Origin: SIG440 sp045120135
GTDB taxonomy: Bacteria > Bacillota > Clostridia > Monoglobales > Monoglobaceae
Assembly (NCBI GenBank): GCA_045120135.1
Contig: JBGVEN010000001.1
Span: forward strand, 303,653 to 367,652
Reading direction: 5' to 3'
DNA: 64,000 bases
The notes under the pieces were generated by a model, which was not told the DNA's origin, searched no databases, and saw only the letters and a program-made list of their open reading frames with translations. Position numbers and translations under genes: made by a program. Shown here piece after piece: positions 26,556-35,218 of this stretch (position 1 is the first letter of the stretch; each line of letters starts with the position of its first letter).

Positions 26556-27890
26556 ATGAAAAATATTGTGCTTGATTGCAAAAAAGCTGCTGGATTCTTC
26601 AGTAATGACGAAGTTCTCAGCATTAAAGAACAGGTAAAATCTGCTCACAAGGTATTACACGAAAAGACCGGTGCGGGCAGCGATTTTCTAGGTTGGGTTG
26701 ACCTTCCTGAAAATTATGATAAAGAAGAATTTGCAAGAATAAAAAAGGCTGCTGAAAAAATCAGAAACGACTCAGATGTTTTGATTGTAATAGGTATCGG
26801 TGGCTCGTACTTAGGGGCAAAGGCGGCAATCGACTTTTTAAGGGGCCCGTTTTATAACTTTAACTCAAAAACTCAGATTTTCTTTGCCGGCAACAGCATA
26901 AGTCCCAATTACCTTGATGGACTTCTTAAGGCTATTGAGGGTAAGGATGTATCGGTTAATGTAATTTCAAAATCAGGAACCACCACCGAGCCTGCGATTG
27001 CTTTCAGAATTTTTAAGGATTATCTTGAAAAGAAGTATGGCAAGGAGGAAGCAAAGAACAGAATTTATGCAACTACCGACAAGGCAAAGGGTGCACTCAA
27101 GAAACTTGCCGACAGCGAGGGTTACGAGACCTTTGTTGTTCCGGATGATGTAGGCGGCAGATACTCTGTGCTTACTGCGGTAGGTCTTCTCCCCATTGCT
27201 GTATGCGGTGCGGATATTGACAAGCTGATGGAAGGCGCAAAGGATGCAATGGAACTTTACGCAAACGACAATCTTGAAGAAAACGACTGCTATATGTATG
27301 CCGCTGTAAGAAATATTCTTTACAGAAAAGGCAAAACAGTTGAAATGCTTGTGAATTATGAGCCGGAGCTTCAGTATTTTATTGAATGGTGGAAGCAGCT
27401 CTATGGCGAAAGTGAAGGTAAAGACCAGAAAGGTATATTCCCGTCAGGTGCAAGCTTCTCGACAGACCTTCATTCGATGGGCCAGTATATTCAGGACGGT
27501 CTTCGCAATCTGTTTGAAACAGTAATATATGTTGAAAATTCCAAAGAGGATATAACAATTGGCGAAGATAAGGATAATGTTGACGGACTTAACTTCCTTG
27601 CCGGCAAAACTGTGGATTTCGTAAATAAAAAGGCATTTGAAGGAACTCTCCTTGCGCATACAGACGGCGGCGTTCCCAATCTTATTCTCAAGATAAAGGC
27701 TCTGGACGAATACACTCTGGGTCAGCTTGTATATTTCTTCGAAAAGGCTTGCGGTATAAGCGGATATATCCTTGGTGTTAATCCTTTTAACCAGCCCGGT
27801 GTTGAAAGCTACAAAAAGAATATGTTTGCACTCCTTGGCAAGCCCGGCTACGAGGCAGATAAGGAAGCTCTTGAAAAAAGATTGAAATAA
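26556..27890 (+). CDS. pgi: Glucose-6-phosphate isomerase
   Basis: A 444-residue enzyme of glycolysis and gluconeogenesis, interconverting glucose 6-phosphate and fructose 6-phosphate. Family segments: IGIGGSYLGAKA near residue 74, ISKSGTTTEPA, FVVPDDVGGRYSVLTAVGLLP, the FPSGASFSTDLHSMGQYIQDG stretch, and NPFNQPGVESYK with the C-terminal catalytic Lys. Size matches the short Firmicute form. ATG 26556 is preferred to TTG 26547, given GGAAAGGATTG upstream. Confidence 0.97.
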   Translation: MKNIVLDCKKAAGFFSNDEVLSIKEQVKSAHKVLHEKTGAGSDFLGWVDLPENYDKEEFARIKKAAEKIRNDSDVLIVIGIGGSYLGAKAAIDFLRGPFYNFNSKTQIFFAGNSISPNYLDGLLKAIEGKDVSVNVISKSGTTTEPAIAFRIFKDYLEKKYGKEEAKNRIYATTDKAKGALKKLADSEGYETFVVPDDVGGRYSVLTAVGLLPIAVCGADIDKLMEGAKDAMELYANDNLEENDCYMYAAVRNILYRKGKTVEMLVNYEPELQYFIEWWKQLYGESEGKDQKGIFPSGASFSTDLHSMGQYIQDGLRNLFETVIYVENSKEDITIGEDKDNVDGLNFLAGKTVDFVNKKAFEGTLLAHTDGGVPNLILKIKALDEYTLGQLVYFFEKACGISGYILGVNPFNQPGVESYKKNMFALLGKPGYEADKEALEKRLK

Positions 27891-27912
27891 TTGAAAAATT
27901 TGAAAAAAAGTA

Positions 27913-27941
27913 TTGTGAAATTCAAAAATATATGATATTAT
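27913..27941 (+). promoter_or_regulatory. Sigma-A promoter for the P-loop gene
   Basis: TTGTGA (27913-27918), 17-base spacer, TATTAT (27936-27941). Confidence 0.6.
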
Positions 27942-28004
27942 AAAAGTGTAGAAAATATAAATGCACAAAAAATGCATATTGATAAAAGAAAGGCGGTATT
28001 TACT

Positions 28005-28415
28005 ATGATTAAAATTCATATTGGTCTGAAAGGCAGCGGAAAAACAAAAAGGATTATCGATGATGTGAACAATGCCATTACAGTTGAAAAGGGTAATGTT
28101 GTTTGCATTACAGAGGGCAATCGCCTGATGCACGATATCGACAGAGCTGCAAGAATGGTTAATACCGAGCAGTTTGATATTAAGAACTTTGATATGTTTG
28201 AGGGTCTGCTTTGCGGAATTATTGCTCAAGACTTTGATGTTACACACATTTTTATCGACAGTGTGTTTAAGAGCGTTCCTTCTGCAACAATGGGGGATAT
28301 TGATTGCTTTATCAAGGCTCTTGAGAAGCTTGAAGAAAAGTTTGATGTTTCATTTACTGTTATGGTAAGTGCGGCAGAAAACGATGCAACCGACCTTGTT
28401 AAAAAGTACATTTAA
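28005..28415 (+). CDS. Small P-loop ATP-binding protein, unknown
   Basis: A 136-residue protein starting MIKIHIGLKGSGKTKRIIDDVN. The Walker A is GLKGSGKT at residues 7-14, and HIFIDSVFKS looks like a Walker B. No other motif is recognisable; the whole protein is barely a complete P-loop core, with no DNA-binding or membrane segment. Start set at 28005 from AAAGGCGGTATTTACT. It stands alone between pgi and thrC behind its own promoter. Similar small P-loop proteins exist in Clostridia without a function known to me. Confidence 0.65.
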   Translation: MIKIHIGLKGSGKTKRIIDDVNNAITVEKGNVVCITEGNRLMHDIDRAARMVNTEQFDIKNFDMFEGLLCGIIAQDFDVTHIFIDSVFKSVPSATMGDIDCFIKALEKLEEKFDVSFTVMVSAAENDATDLVKKYI

Positions 28416-28435
28416 GGTTCGGATAGGTTTGACTT

Positions 28436-28519
28436 TATAATACCAATGCGTTTGGTATGGGAGGGAGCGGCCGGTTTGAAATCGGCTTTGCTCCTTTCTG
28501 CGTTTAGATAAACAGAAAG
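28436..28519 (+). promoter_or_regulatory. Structured leader upstream of thrC (three hairpins)
   Basis: Three consecutive hairpins: ATACCAA-TGCGT-TTGGTAT (28440-28458); GGAGC-G-GCCG, 9-base loop, CGGC-TTT-GCTCC (28464-28494); and CTTTCTG-CG-TTT-AGAT-AAA-CAGAAAG (28494-28519). The third overlaps the start of the thrC ribosome binding site (AGAAAGGGAG). The second could act as a weak terminator of the P-loop gene. No T-box consensus is seen. A TATAAT-like hexamer lies near 28435, but no good -35. Confidence 0.5.
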
Positions 28520-28532
28520 GGAGAAACTAACT

Positions 28533-30032
28533 ATGCAGTATATAAGTACAAGAAACACGGACCTTCGTGTTAAATCTGCAGCAGCAATCAAAAAGGGTCT
28601 TTCTGAGGAGGGTGGTCTTTTCGTTCCCGAATCAATTCCGACTCTTACTCTTGAAGATTTGAAAAAGCTGATTAAGCTCAGCTATACTGAAAGAGCAGTT
28701 TATGTTCTGAAAAAATATCTCACGGACTATCTGGTAAAGGAACTTCGTGAATGTGCGGAGAATGCTTACGGTGGCGATAAGTTTGACACCGAAAGTCCTG
28801 CACCGCTTGTTAACCTTGAAGATGGATTGAATGTGCTTGAACTATGGCACGGCCCTACCTGTGCTTTCAAAGATATGGCACTTCAAATTTTACCCCATTT
28901 TCTCACCAAAGCAATGAAAAAGACAGGTGAGGATAAAACAGTTGTTATACTGGTTGCAACCTCTGGTGATACAGGTAAAGCTGCACTTGAAGGCTTCCGT
29001 GATGTTGACGGAACAAAAATTATTGTGTTCTATCCAAGCGAGGGCGTAAGTGATATTCAGAAACTGCAGATGATTACCCAGGAGGGTAAAAATGTTTGCG
29101 TATCGGGTATTGTCGGTAACTTCGACGATGCTCAGTCGGGTGTTAAAACCATCTTTACCGATAAAGAGGCAAATGCTGAGTTCTTAAAGAACGGTTGCGT
29201 AATGTCATCTGCAAACTCAATAAACTGGGGCAGACTTGTTCCTCAGATTGTTTACTATGTTTCTGCATATTGTGATATGGTTGCAAGCGGACAGGTGGAG
29301 CTTGGTGATAAGATTAATATCTGTGTTCCTACCGGTAACTTCGGTAATATTCTGGCTGCATATTATGCAATGAAGATGGGAATTCCGGTTAATAAGCTTG
29401 TTTGTGCATCAAATAAGAACAATATCCTTACAGACTTCATCAAAACCGGTCAATATAACAAAAATCGTGACTTCCACACCACAATTTCACCATCAATGGA
29501 TATTCTTATTTCAAGTAACCTTGAAAGGCTTCTGTTTGACCTCTGTGGGAACGATGCAAAAAAGGTTAATAAGTGGATGAACGACCTCAAGGAAAAGGGT
29601 GTGTATACAGTAAGCGCAGATATTCGCAAAAAGCTCTCGAAGGTACTTTGGGCGGGTTGCTGCGATGACTATTTTACCAAAGAATGTATCTATAAAACCA
29701 ACGAAAAGTATGGTTATACAATAGATACCCACACAGCTGTTGCTGTTGATGTATATAGCCAGTACAAGGCAGAAACGGGCGACGAAACTCCGGCTGTTAT
29801 TGTTTCAACAGCAAGTCCATTTAAGTTTAACCAGAGCGTACTTTCTGCACTTGGTAAGGACGCTGAAATCGCAAGAATGGACGATTTTGAGCTTCTTGAA
29901 TGCCTTTCTGAAGTGTCGGGTATGAAAATTCCGAAGTCCCTGGATGACCTCAAGGGCAAGGAAAAACGGTTTAACGGCGTATGCGATAAAACAGAGCTGC
30001 TTAAAACCGTAAGTGAGTTTATAGGCAAATAA
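28533..30032 (+). CDS. thrC: Threonine synthase
   Basis: A 499-residue PLP enzyme making L-threonine from O-phosphohomoserine. It opens MQYISTRNTDLRVKSAAAIKKGLSEEGGLFVP, then WHGPTCAFKDMA with the PLP-binding Lys113, VATSGDTGKAALEGF, SANSINWGRLVPQ, and PTGNFGNILAAYYA (phosphate loop). This is the longer fungal/E. coli-type class rather than the short Bacillus type. Preceded by AAAGGGAGAAACTA, which a leader hairpin can partly cover. Closed by a strong terminator. Confidence 0.96.
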   Translation: MQYISTRNTDLRVKSAAAIKKGLSEEGGLFVPESIPTLTLEDLKKLIKLSYTERAVYVLKKYLTDYLVKELRECAENAYGGDKFDTESPAPLVNLEDGLNVLELWHGPTCAFKDMALQILPHFLTKAMKKTGEDKTVVILVATSGDTGKAALEGFRDVDGTKIIVFYPSEGVSDIQKLQMITQEGKNVCVSGIVGNFDDAQSGVKTIFTDKEANAEFLKNGCVMSSANSINWGRLVPQIVYYVSAYCDMVASGQVELGDKINICVPTGNFGNILAAYYAMKMGIPVNKLVCASNKNNILTDFIKTGQYNKNRDFHTTISPSMDILISSNLERLLFDLCGNDAKKVNKWMNDLKEKGVYTVSADIRKKLSKVLWAGCCDDYFTKECIYKTNEKYGYTIDTHTAVAVDVYSQYKAETGDETPAVIVSTASPFKFNQSVLSALGKDAEIARMDDFELLECLSEVSGMKIPKSLDDLKGKEKRFNGVCDKTELLKTVSEFIGK

Positions 30033-30048
30033 TAAAGAAAACACAAAA

Positions 30049-30079
30049 CGGCTCACTGCTTTGTTTTTGCAGTGAGCCG
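30049..30079 (+). terminator. Intrinsic terminator after thrC
   Basis: CGGCTCACTGC / GCAGTGAGCCG, an 11-base-pair stem with a T-rich loop and a short AATTTT tail. Confidence 0.88.
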
Positions 30080-30108
30080 GAATTTTGAATAAAAGGAGGC
30101 GATGCTTT

Positions 30109-30801
30109 GTGGCAATCTATGCTCTTGCAGATTTACATTTATCATTTGGTACGGATAAGCCGATGGATGTTTTCGGCGATGCATGGGACAATTATATCGA
30201 GAGAATTTCCGATAACTGGCAAAGCATTGTCAAGCCTGATGATTTAGTCATTGTTCCGGGAGATATTTCCTGGGCGACATATATTGAAGATGCGTATAAG
30301 GATTTTGAATTCATAAACCGTCTTAACGGGAAAAAGGCTATTTTAAAGGGTAATCACGACTATTGGTGGACAACACTTTCAAAAATGAATAAGTTTCTTA
30401 CCGAAAACCGTTTTGATACAATTACCATTCTCAATAATACTGCAATAAGCTACGAGAATGCGGCAATATGCGGAACTCGTGGTTGGTGGATAAGGGAAGA
30501 TATGAGCGAGGAGGATATAAGAATTCTCGACCGTGAAAAAATCCGTCTTGTTTTATCATGCGAGGCTGCAGCAAAGCTGCATAAAGACCGAATAATTGTG
30601 GGACTCCATTATCCGCCCATTGACAAAAATGGTGAGCATCGTGAATTTCTTGAAATACTAAAGGAATATAATGTTGATACATGTGTTTACGGACACCTTC
30701 ATTCACATTCACACAAAACCGCAGTGATTGGTGATGTAGAGGGCGTGGATATGAAGCTTGTAGCAGGAGATTTTGTAGATTTTACTCCGATTTTGGTATA
30801 A
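30109..30801 (+). CDS. Metallophosphoesterase
   Basis: A 230-residue calcineurin-like phosphoesterase. Metal-site motifs in order: LADLHLSFG, VPGDISW, KGNHDYWW, GLHYPP and YGHLHSHSH. Start is GTG 30109, ten bases after AAAAGGAGG; no in-frame ATG is near. A phosphodiesterase or phosphomonoesterase acting in the cytosol is expected; the substrate is unknown. Common in Clostridia upstream of tig. Confidence 0.88.
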   Translation: MAIYALADLHLSFGTDKPMDVFGDAWDNYIERISDNWQSIVKPDDLVIVPGDISWATYIEDAYKDFEFINRLNGKKAILKGNHDYWWTTLSKMNKFLTENRFDTITILNNTAISYENAAICGTRGWWIREDMSEEDIRILDREKIRLVLSCEAAAKLHKDRIIVGLHYPPIDKNGEHREFLEILKEYNVDTCVYGHLHSHSHKTAVIGDVEGVDMKLVAGDFVDFTPILV

Positions 30802-30850
30802 AGGCATAAAAAAATGTGATTTAATAGCTTAAAAAATATTAAAATGCCTA

Positions 30851-30879
30851 TTGTAAATTGGAATTTATTGTGTTATAAT
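30851..30879 (+). promoter_or_regulatory. Sigma-A promoter for tig
   Basis: TTGTAA (30851-30856), 17-base spacer, TATAAT (30874-30879). Start predicted near 30886, directly at the first stem of the structured leader. The bases 30802-30850 hold nothing else I can see. Confidence 0.72.
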
Positions 30880-30882
30880 GGA

Positions 30883-31059
30883 TGTCGGTGAAACGCAGAT
30901 GCGTTTCATTTGCGATATATCGCAAAGCTTATGAAAACTGCGTTTTCATAAGACGACACAATTGTAATCATTCGTAGTTTTCAAGCTGAAGGCTTGAAAG
31001 AGCGGAATAAATTCCGCAGAAAACGGCTTATTGCCGTTTCCTACGTCGATGATTATAAT
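30883..31059 (+). repeat. Two tandem three-hairpin modules in the tig 5' leader
   Basis: Module A (30883-30958): closing stem TGTCG/CGACA around GAAACGC-AGAT-GCGTTTC, TTTGCGATATATCGCAAA, and CTTATGAAAA-CTGCG-TTTTCATAAG. Module B (30961-31059): closing stem ATTGTAATCAT...CGTAG pairing with CTACG...ATGATTATAAT around TTTCAAGC-TGAAG-GCTTGAAA, GCGGAAT-AA-ATTCCGC and AAACGGC-TTATT-GCCGTTT. Most of the sequence is in perfect stems. It could be a structured leader RNA or a mobile palindromic (MITE-like) insertion. The stretch is non-coding: although a frame runs through it into tig, the tig ribosome binding site is at 31105-31119. Confidence 0.75.
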
Positions 31060-31119
31060 GTAGTTCAAATGATTAGAATAGACAAGTATGTCTTGAGAAA
31101 TACAGAGAGGAATGTTCAA

Positions 31120-32394
31120 ATGAGTAAAGTTGAAAAAGCAGAAAAGAATGTTGTAGAGTTTGAGTTTTCAGTAAGCGGAGCAGATTTTTGTGCTGCAATT
31201 GAAAAGGCTTACAAAAAGAATGTTGGCAAAATCAATGTTCAGGGATTCAGACGAGGAAAGGCACCCCGCCAGATTATCGAAAGATACTATGGCAGCGAAA
31301 TTTTCTACGAAGATGCAGTTAACATTGTTCTTCCCGATGCATATGATAAAGCAATAGAAGAACAGAATATCGAAGCTGTTGCACAGCCTGAGATTGATGT
31401 TAAGAGCATTTCAAGAGAAGACGGTGTTGTATTTACTGCAAAGGTTGCAGTTAAGCCCGAATTTGAGCTTGGTCAGTACAAGGGTGTTGAGACAAAGAAA
31501 ATCACTCACAGAACAACCGAAAAGGAAATCAACGGCGAAATCGAAAAGATTCGTGAGAGAAATGCAAGAATGGTAACAGTTGAAGACAGAGCAGCTCAGC
31601 TCGACGATACTGTAACTATTGATTTTGAAGGATTTACAGACGGTGTTGCATTCCCCGGCGGTAAGGGCGAAAACTTCGACCTTAAGCTTGGCTCAGGTCA
31701 GTTCATTCCCGGCTTTGAAGAGCAACTGGTTGGTAAGAACACAGGCGACGAAGTTGAAGTTAATGTTACTTTCCCCGAAGAATACCATGCTGAAGAGCTT
31801 AAAGGTAAGGCTGCAGTATTCAACGTAAAGATTAACGCAATTAAGGCAAAGGAACTTCCTGAACTTGATGATGAATTTGCAAAGGATGTAAGTGAATTCG
31901 ACACATTTGAAGAATTCAAGGCGGACCTCACCAAAAAGCTTAAAGACCAGAATAAAGACAAAGCAAAGAGAGAATTAGAAGACAAAATTATTGAAATTGT
32001 TTGTGACAATACCGAAATTGATATACCCGAGGCTATGTTTGAAACAGCGGTTGACAATCAGATTCGTGAATTTGCAATGCAGCTTCAGTATCAGGGTCTT
32101 AACATTGAACAGTACGCTCAGTACACAGGTCTTACAGTTGACGCTATGAAGGCTCAGATAAGACCCGATGCAGAGAAGAAGGTTAAGACATCACTGGTTC
32201 TTGAAAAGATTGCAAAGGTTGAAGGAATTGAAGCAACCGATAAGGAAGTTGAAGAAGAACTTGAGAAGATTGCAGAGCAGAGCAAAATGCCTGTTGAAGA
32301 CGTTAAAAAGTATATGAATGTAGCTGAACTCAAGGAAAGCAAAACGATCCAGAAGACAGTAGAGTTCCTCGTAAAGAACGCTTCACTTAAATAA
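31120..32394 (+). CDS. tig: Trigger factor (ribosome-bound chaperone, peptidyl-prolyl isomerase)
   Basis: A 424-residue protein with the three trigger-factor parts: ribosome-binding domain with INVQGFRRGKAPRQIIE (the GFRxGKxP signature), an FKBP-type isomerase domain (about 150-245, including DTVTIDFEGFTDG and FIPGFEEQLVG), and a helical C-terminal chaperone domain. ATG 31120 is preceded by AGAGAGGAATGTTCAA; an upstream frame to 30994 reads through hairpins and is not expected to be translated. tig followed by clpP-clpX is the usual order. Confidence 0.96.
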   Translation: MSKVEKAEKNVVEFEFSVSGADFCAAIEKAYKKNVGKINVQGFRRGKAPRQIIERYYGSEIFYEDAVNIVLPDAYDKAIEEQNIEAVAQPEIDVKSISREDGVVFTAKVAVKPEFELGQYKGVETKKITHRTTEKEINGEIEKIRERNARMVTVEDRAAQLDDTVTIDFEGFTDGVAFPGGKGENFDLKLGSGQFIPGFEEQLVGKNTGDEVEVNVTFPEEYHAEELKGKAAVFNVKINAIKAKELPELDDEFAKDVSEFDTFEEFKADLTKKLKDQNKDKAKRELEDKIIEIVCDNTEIDIPEAMFETAVDNQIREFAMQLQYQGLNIEQYAQYTGLTVDAMKAQIRPDAEKKVKTSLVLEKIAKVEGIEATDKEVEEELEKIAEQSKMPVEDVKKYMNVAELKESKTIQKTVEFLVKNASLK

Positions 32395-32415
32395 AACAAT
32401 AAAAACATAAAAAGC

Positions 32416-32447
32416 CAAGGTTAATCACATATAAGAGATTAACCTTG
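32416..32447 (+). terminator. Terminator after tig
   Basis: CAAGGTTAATC, loop of 10, GATTAACCTTG, followed nine bases later by a T run. Confidence 0.8.
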
Positions 32448-32458
32448 CTTGCATTTTT

Positions 32459-32632
32459 ACGGTTTGGTGAAAATTGTTTATATCACGCGTCCGACCTCCC
32501 TTGTGTACAGCAAGTACACGGCGGTCGGTCAGCCACGCAATCTAAATCAATTTTTCCGCAAACCGTTGTAAAGTTGGAGAAATTGTTTATATTACGCATC
32601 CAATCTCCCTTGCGTATAGCAAAGTATGGGGC
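32459..32632. repeat. Foldback (palindromic) repeat with a second degenerate half copy
   Basis: The part 32459-32566 has ends ACGGTTTG / CAAACCGT, continuing inward AAAATTG / CAATTTT, then CCGACC / GGTCGG, then GTGTAC / GTACAC at the tip, so the strand folds on itself. From about 32575 to 32632 the left half is repeated imperfectly (AGAAATTGTTTATATTACGC, then CTCCCTTGCGTATAGCAA). No reading frame. With the terminator this accounts for the gap 32395-32708; the remaining 75 bases before clpP hold only its GGAGG site and an uncertain promoter. Confidence 0.65.
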
Positions 32633-32708
32633 ACACATCAAATTTCGACAAACTTAAGACAATGTTTATTGTATTATATAGTAATAGCAAAAAACGGAGG
32701 TAGAAAGT

Positions 32709-33296
32709 ATGAATAACAGTTTAGTACCATATGTAATTGAACAAACCAGCAGAGGCGAAAGGTCATATGATATCTTTTCACGCCTTCTTAAAGACAGAAT
32801 TATTTTCCTTTCCGACGAAGTGAATGATGCAACTGCAAGCCTTGTTGTTGCGCAGCTTCTTTTTCTCGACAGTGAGGATCCGGACAAGGATATTAACCTT
32901 TATATTAACAGCCCCGGCGGTTCAATTACCGCAGGTATGGCAATTTATGACACAATGAAGTATACCAAAGCTGATGTATCAACTATTTGCGTTGGTATGG
33001 CGGCATCGATGGGTGCATTTTTGCTTTCAGCGGGTGCAAAAGGTAAGAGATTTGCGCTGCCCAACAGTGAAATTATGATTCACCAGCCTCTTGGCGGAGC
33101 TCAGGGTCAGGCAACTGATATCCAGATTCACGCAGAGCGTATAATTAAAATGAAGAATAAACTCAACAAAATGCTTGCTGAACATACAGGTCAGCCTCTT
33201 GAGGTCATTCAGAAGGATACCGAGCGTGACAACTTTATGTCTGCTGAGGAGGCTCTCAAATACGGACTTATAGATAAAATTGTTGAAAAGAGATAA
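32709..33296 (+). CDS. clpP: ATP-dependent Clp protease proteolytic subunit
   Basis: A 195-residue serine peptidase of normal length. Catalytic triad Ser100 (GMAASMGAFLL), His125 (MIHQPLGG) and Asp174 (TERDNFMS) are all present. N-terminal SLVPYVIEQTSRGER matches the axial-pore region. Forms 14-mers with ClpX (next gene) for regulated proteolysis. Preceded by ACGGAGGTAGAAAGT. Confidence 0.98.
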   Translation: MNNSLVPYVIEQTSRGERSYDIFSRLLKDRIIFLSDEVNDATASLVVAQLLFLDSEDPDKDINLYINSPGGSITAGMAIYDTMKYTKADVSTICVGMAASMGAFLLSAGAKGKRFALPNSEIMIHQPLGGAQGQATDIQIHAERIIKMKNKLNKMLAEHTGQPLEVIQKDTERDNFMSAEEALKYGLIDKIVEKR

Positions 33297-33316
33297 TTAA
33301 AAAGGAGCTTTAGTAA

Positions 33317-34621
33317 ATGCCAAACAACACTGATATAAGGCAGCTTCGCTGTTCATTCTGCGGAAAAACCGAGGACCAGGTAAAAAAGCTGATTGAAGGA
33401 CCCGGAGTATACATCTGTAACGAATGTGTAGATTTGTGCTTTGAAATTTTTGAAGACGAGTATGATGATATAACCCCGGAAACAGCGGAGTCCAAAATGG
33501 ACGAACTGCCAAAACCGCGGGAAATAAAGGCGTTTCTTGATGATTATATAGTTGGTCAGGATGCGGCAAAAAGGGCACTTTCTGTCGCAATCTATAACCA
33601 TTATAAAAGAATAGGCTACAACCTCGACAATGATGATATTGAACTTCAGAAGAGCAATATCCTGCTCCTTGGTCCAACAGGTGTAGGTAAAACATTTATT
33701 GCCCAAACTCTTGCAAAGGTAATGAAAGTCCCATTTGTAATAGCTGATGCAACTTCGCTTACCGAAGCCGGATATGTGGGCGAGGATGTGGAGAATATTC
33801 TGCTCAAGCTGATTCAAGCGGCGGACTATAATATCGAACGTGCCGAAAAGGGCATTATCTATATTGATGAAATTGACAAGATCTCCAGAAAGTCAGAGAA
33901 CCCGTCAATTACCCGTGATGTAAGCGGTGAGGGCGTTCAGCAGACTCTCCTTAAAATTCTTGAGGGTACGGTTGCATCAGTTCCTCCGACCGGCGGCAGA
34001 AAGCATCCGCATCAGGAATTTATCCAGATTGATACAACCAATATTCTGTTCATTTGCGGCGGTGCATTCGAGGGCATCGACAAAATTATTGAAAGCCGTG
34101 TAAATGCTAAGGCTATGGGCTTTGGCGCAGTTGTGGAAAGTAAGAAAGACAAAAACCGCGGCGATATTTTAAAACAGCTTATTCCTGACGATTTACTGAA
34201 GTTTGGTCTTATTCCTGAATTTATCGGTCGTGTACCCGTTATAACCACGTTGGATTCCTTGGATAAGGAAGCACTAAAAATGATTCTTACCCAGCCTAAA
34301 AATGCACTGGTTAAACAGTATGCAAAGCTTCTTGAGATGGATGGAGCAGAACTGATATTTGATGACGAAGCGATTGAAGCAATTGCTGAAAAGGCAATCA
34401 AGCGTAATACAGGTGCTCGTGGTCTCAGAACTATTGTTGAGGAGATTATGCAGGATATAATGTTTGATATCCCGTCAGAGCCCACAATTAAGACAGTTAA
34501 GGTTACTAAAGAATGTGTTGTTAGCAAAGCCACACCGGATGTCACAAGAGAAGAAAAGAAACCAATTAAAAAACCAGCTACCCATACAAAATCGGCAGAG
34601 GATGATAAAACCGCTTGCTGA
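33317..34621 (+). CDS. clpX: ATP-dependent Clp protease ATP-binding subunit ClpX
   Basis: A 434-residue AAA+ unfoldase. The N-terminal zinc domain has Cys12, Cys15, Cys34 and Cys37. Walker A is GPTGVGKT, Walker B IIYIDEIDK, then the pore and sensor region; the ClpP-docking IGF-type loop region lies near residue 265. The C-terminus is extended by about 25 Lys/Thr-rich residues compared with the core. Lies 20 bases after clpP with AAAGGAGCTTTAG, so is co-transcribed. Confidence 0.98.
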   Translation: MPNNTDIRQLRCSFCGKTEDQVKKLIEGPGVYICNECVDLCFEIFEDEYDDITPETAESKMDELPKPREIKAFLDDYIVGQDAAKRALSVAIYNHYKRIGYNLDNDDIELQKSNILLLGPTGVGKTFIAQTLAKVMKVPFVIADATSLTEAGYVGEDVENILLKLIQAADYNIERAEKGIIYIDEIDKISRKSENPSITRDVSGEGVQQTLLKILEGTVASVPPTGGRKHPHQEFIQIDTTNILFICGGAFEGIDKIIESRVNAKAMGFGAVVESKKDKNRGDILKQLIPDDLLKFGLIPEFIGRVPVITTLDSLDKEALKMILTQPKNALVKQYAKLLEMDGAELIFDDEAIEAIAEKAIKRNTGARGLRTIVEEIMQDIMFDIPSEPTIKTVKVTKECVVSKATPDVTREEKKPIKKPATHTKSAEDDKTAC

Positions 34622-34642
34622 TTGCACAGAAAGGGGTATAGT

Positions 34643-35215
34643 ATGAAGAATTTAAAAGTTATATTATTGACGCTATGTTTAGCTCTTTTATTTGCAGGTT
34701 GTAACGGTAAACTGTCAGAAGTGCCGAACCAGCCGCAAAGTCCCGAAGACGAGGTTGAAACAAAATCAACGGTTATTTCGGCTCAGACTTTACCTGTATC
34801 CATTGCCGGATATGAGGAGATTACCTCATATGTTGGTGATGTGGATGCAGATGGTGCGGATGAGAGAGTTGTTATTTCTACCAGTGCAGAGCGTACAAAA
34901 AACGGAGAGTTTCTTTGGAATGATGGTCAGGACTGGGCGGTATTTGTAGAGGATACAAACGGAGTTTATATGCTGCTGGATAAGTTTGTTCAGGCAGGCA
35001 GCGTGTATTTTGATGTTTCGGATTACTATATGAAGGATGGTGCACAGCCTAAAATACTTGTTACCGAAACGACAGGTGCCGGATTAATTCTCAAAACATA
35101 CACATATTCTAAAGCGGAGAATGGTTATGTTGAAGAATCGGTTTACGATACAAGTGCCATAACCGAAGCCGGAATAAGCAGAAGATTTACTTCTTTTCCC
35201 GAAATAACGTATTAA
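34643..35215 (+). CDS. Putative lipoprotein, unknown
   Basis: A 190-residue protein with an N-terminal lipoprotein signal: MKNLKVILLTLCLALLFAGC, lipobox LFAGC with the acylated Cys at about residue 20. A Pro/Glu/Ser-rich spacer follows, then a domain including VGDVDADGADERVVI, a VDxDG-type calcium-binding-like turn seen in VCBS/integrin-like repeats. ATG 34643 follows AAAGGGGTATAGT. Located after clpX and before a strong terminator. Function unknown; anchored to the outer face of the membrane. Confidence 0.75.
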   Translation: MKNLKVILLTLCLALLFAGCNGKLSEVPNQPQSPEDEVETKSTVISAQTLPVSIAGYEEITSYVGDVDADGADERVVISTSAERTKNGEFLWNDGQDWAVFVEDTNGVYMLLDKFVQAGSVYFDVSDYYMKDGAQPKILVTETTGAGLILKTYTYSKAENGYVEESVYDTSAITEAGISRRFTSFPEITY

Positions 35216-35218
35216 AAT

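Noticed and set aside
28440..28519. T-box riboswitch before thrC
   Set aside because: No T-box consensus (TGGNACCGCG-like) or specifier-loop pattern was found.
30994..31119. N-terminal extension of trigger factor (42 extra residues)
   Set aside because: It would translate through the leader hairpins and has no family match; the ATG at 31120 has a proper ribosome binding site.
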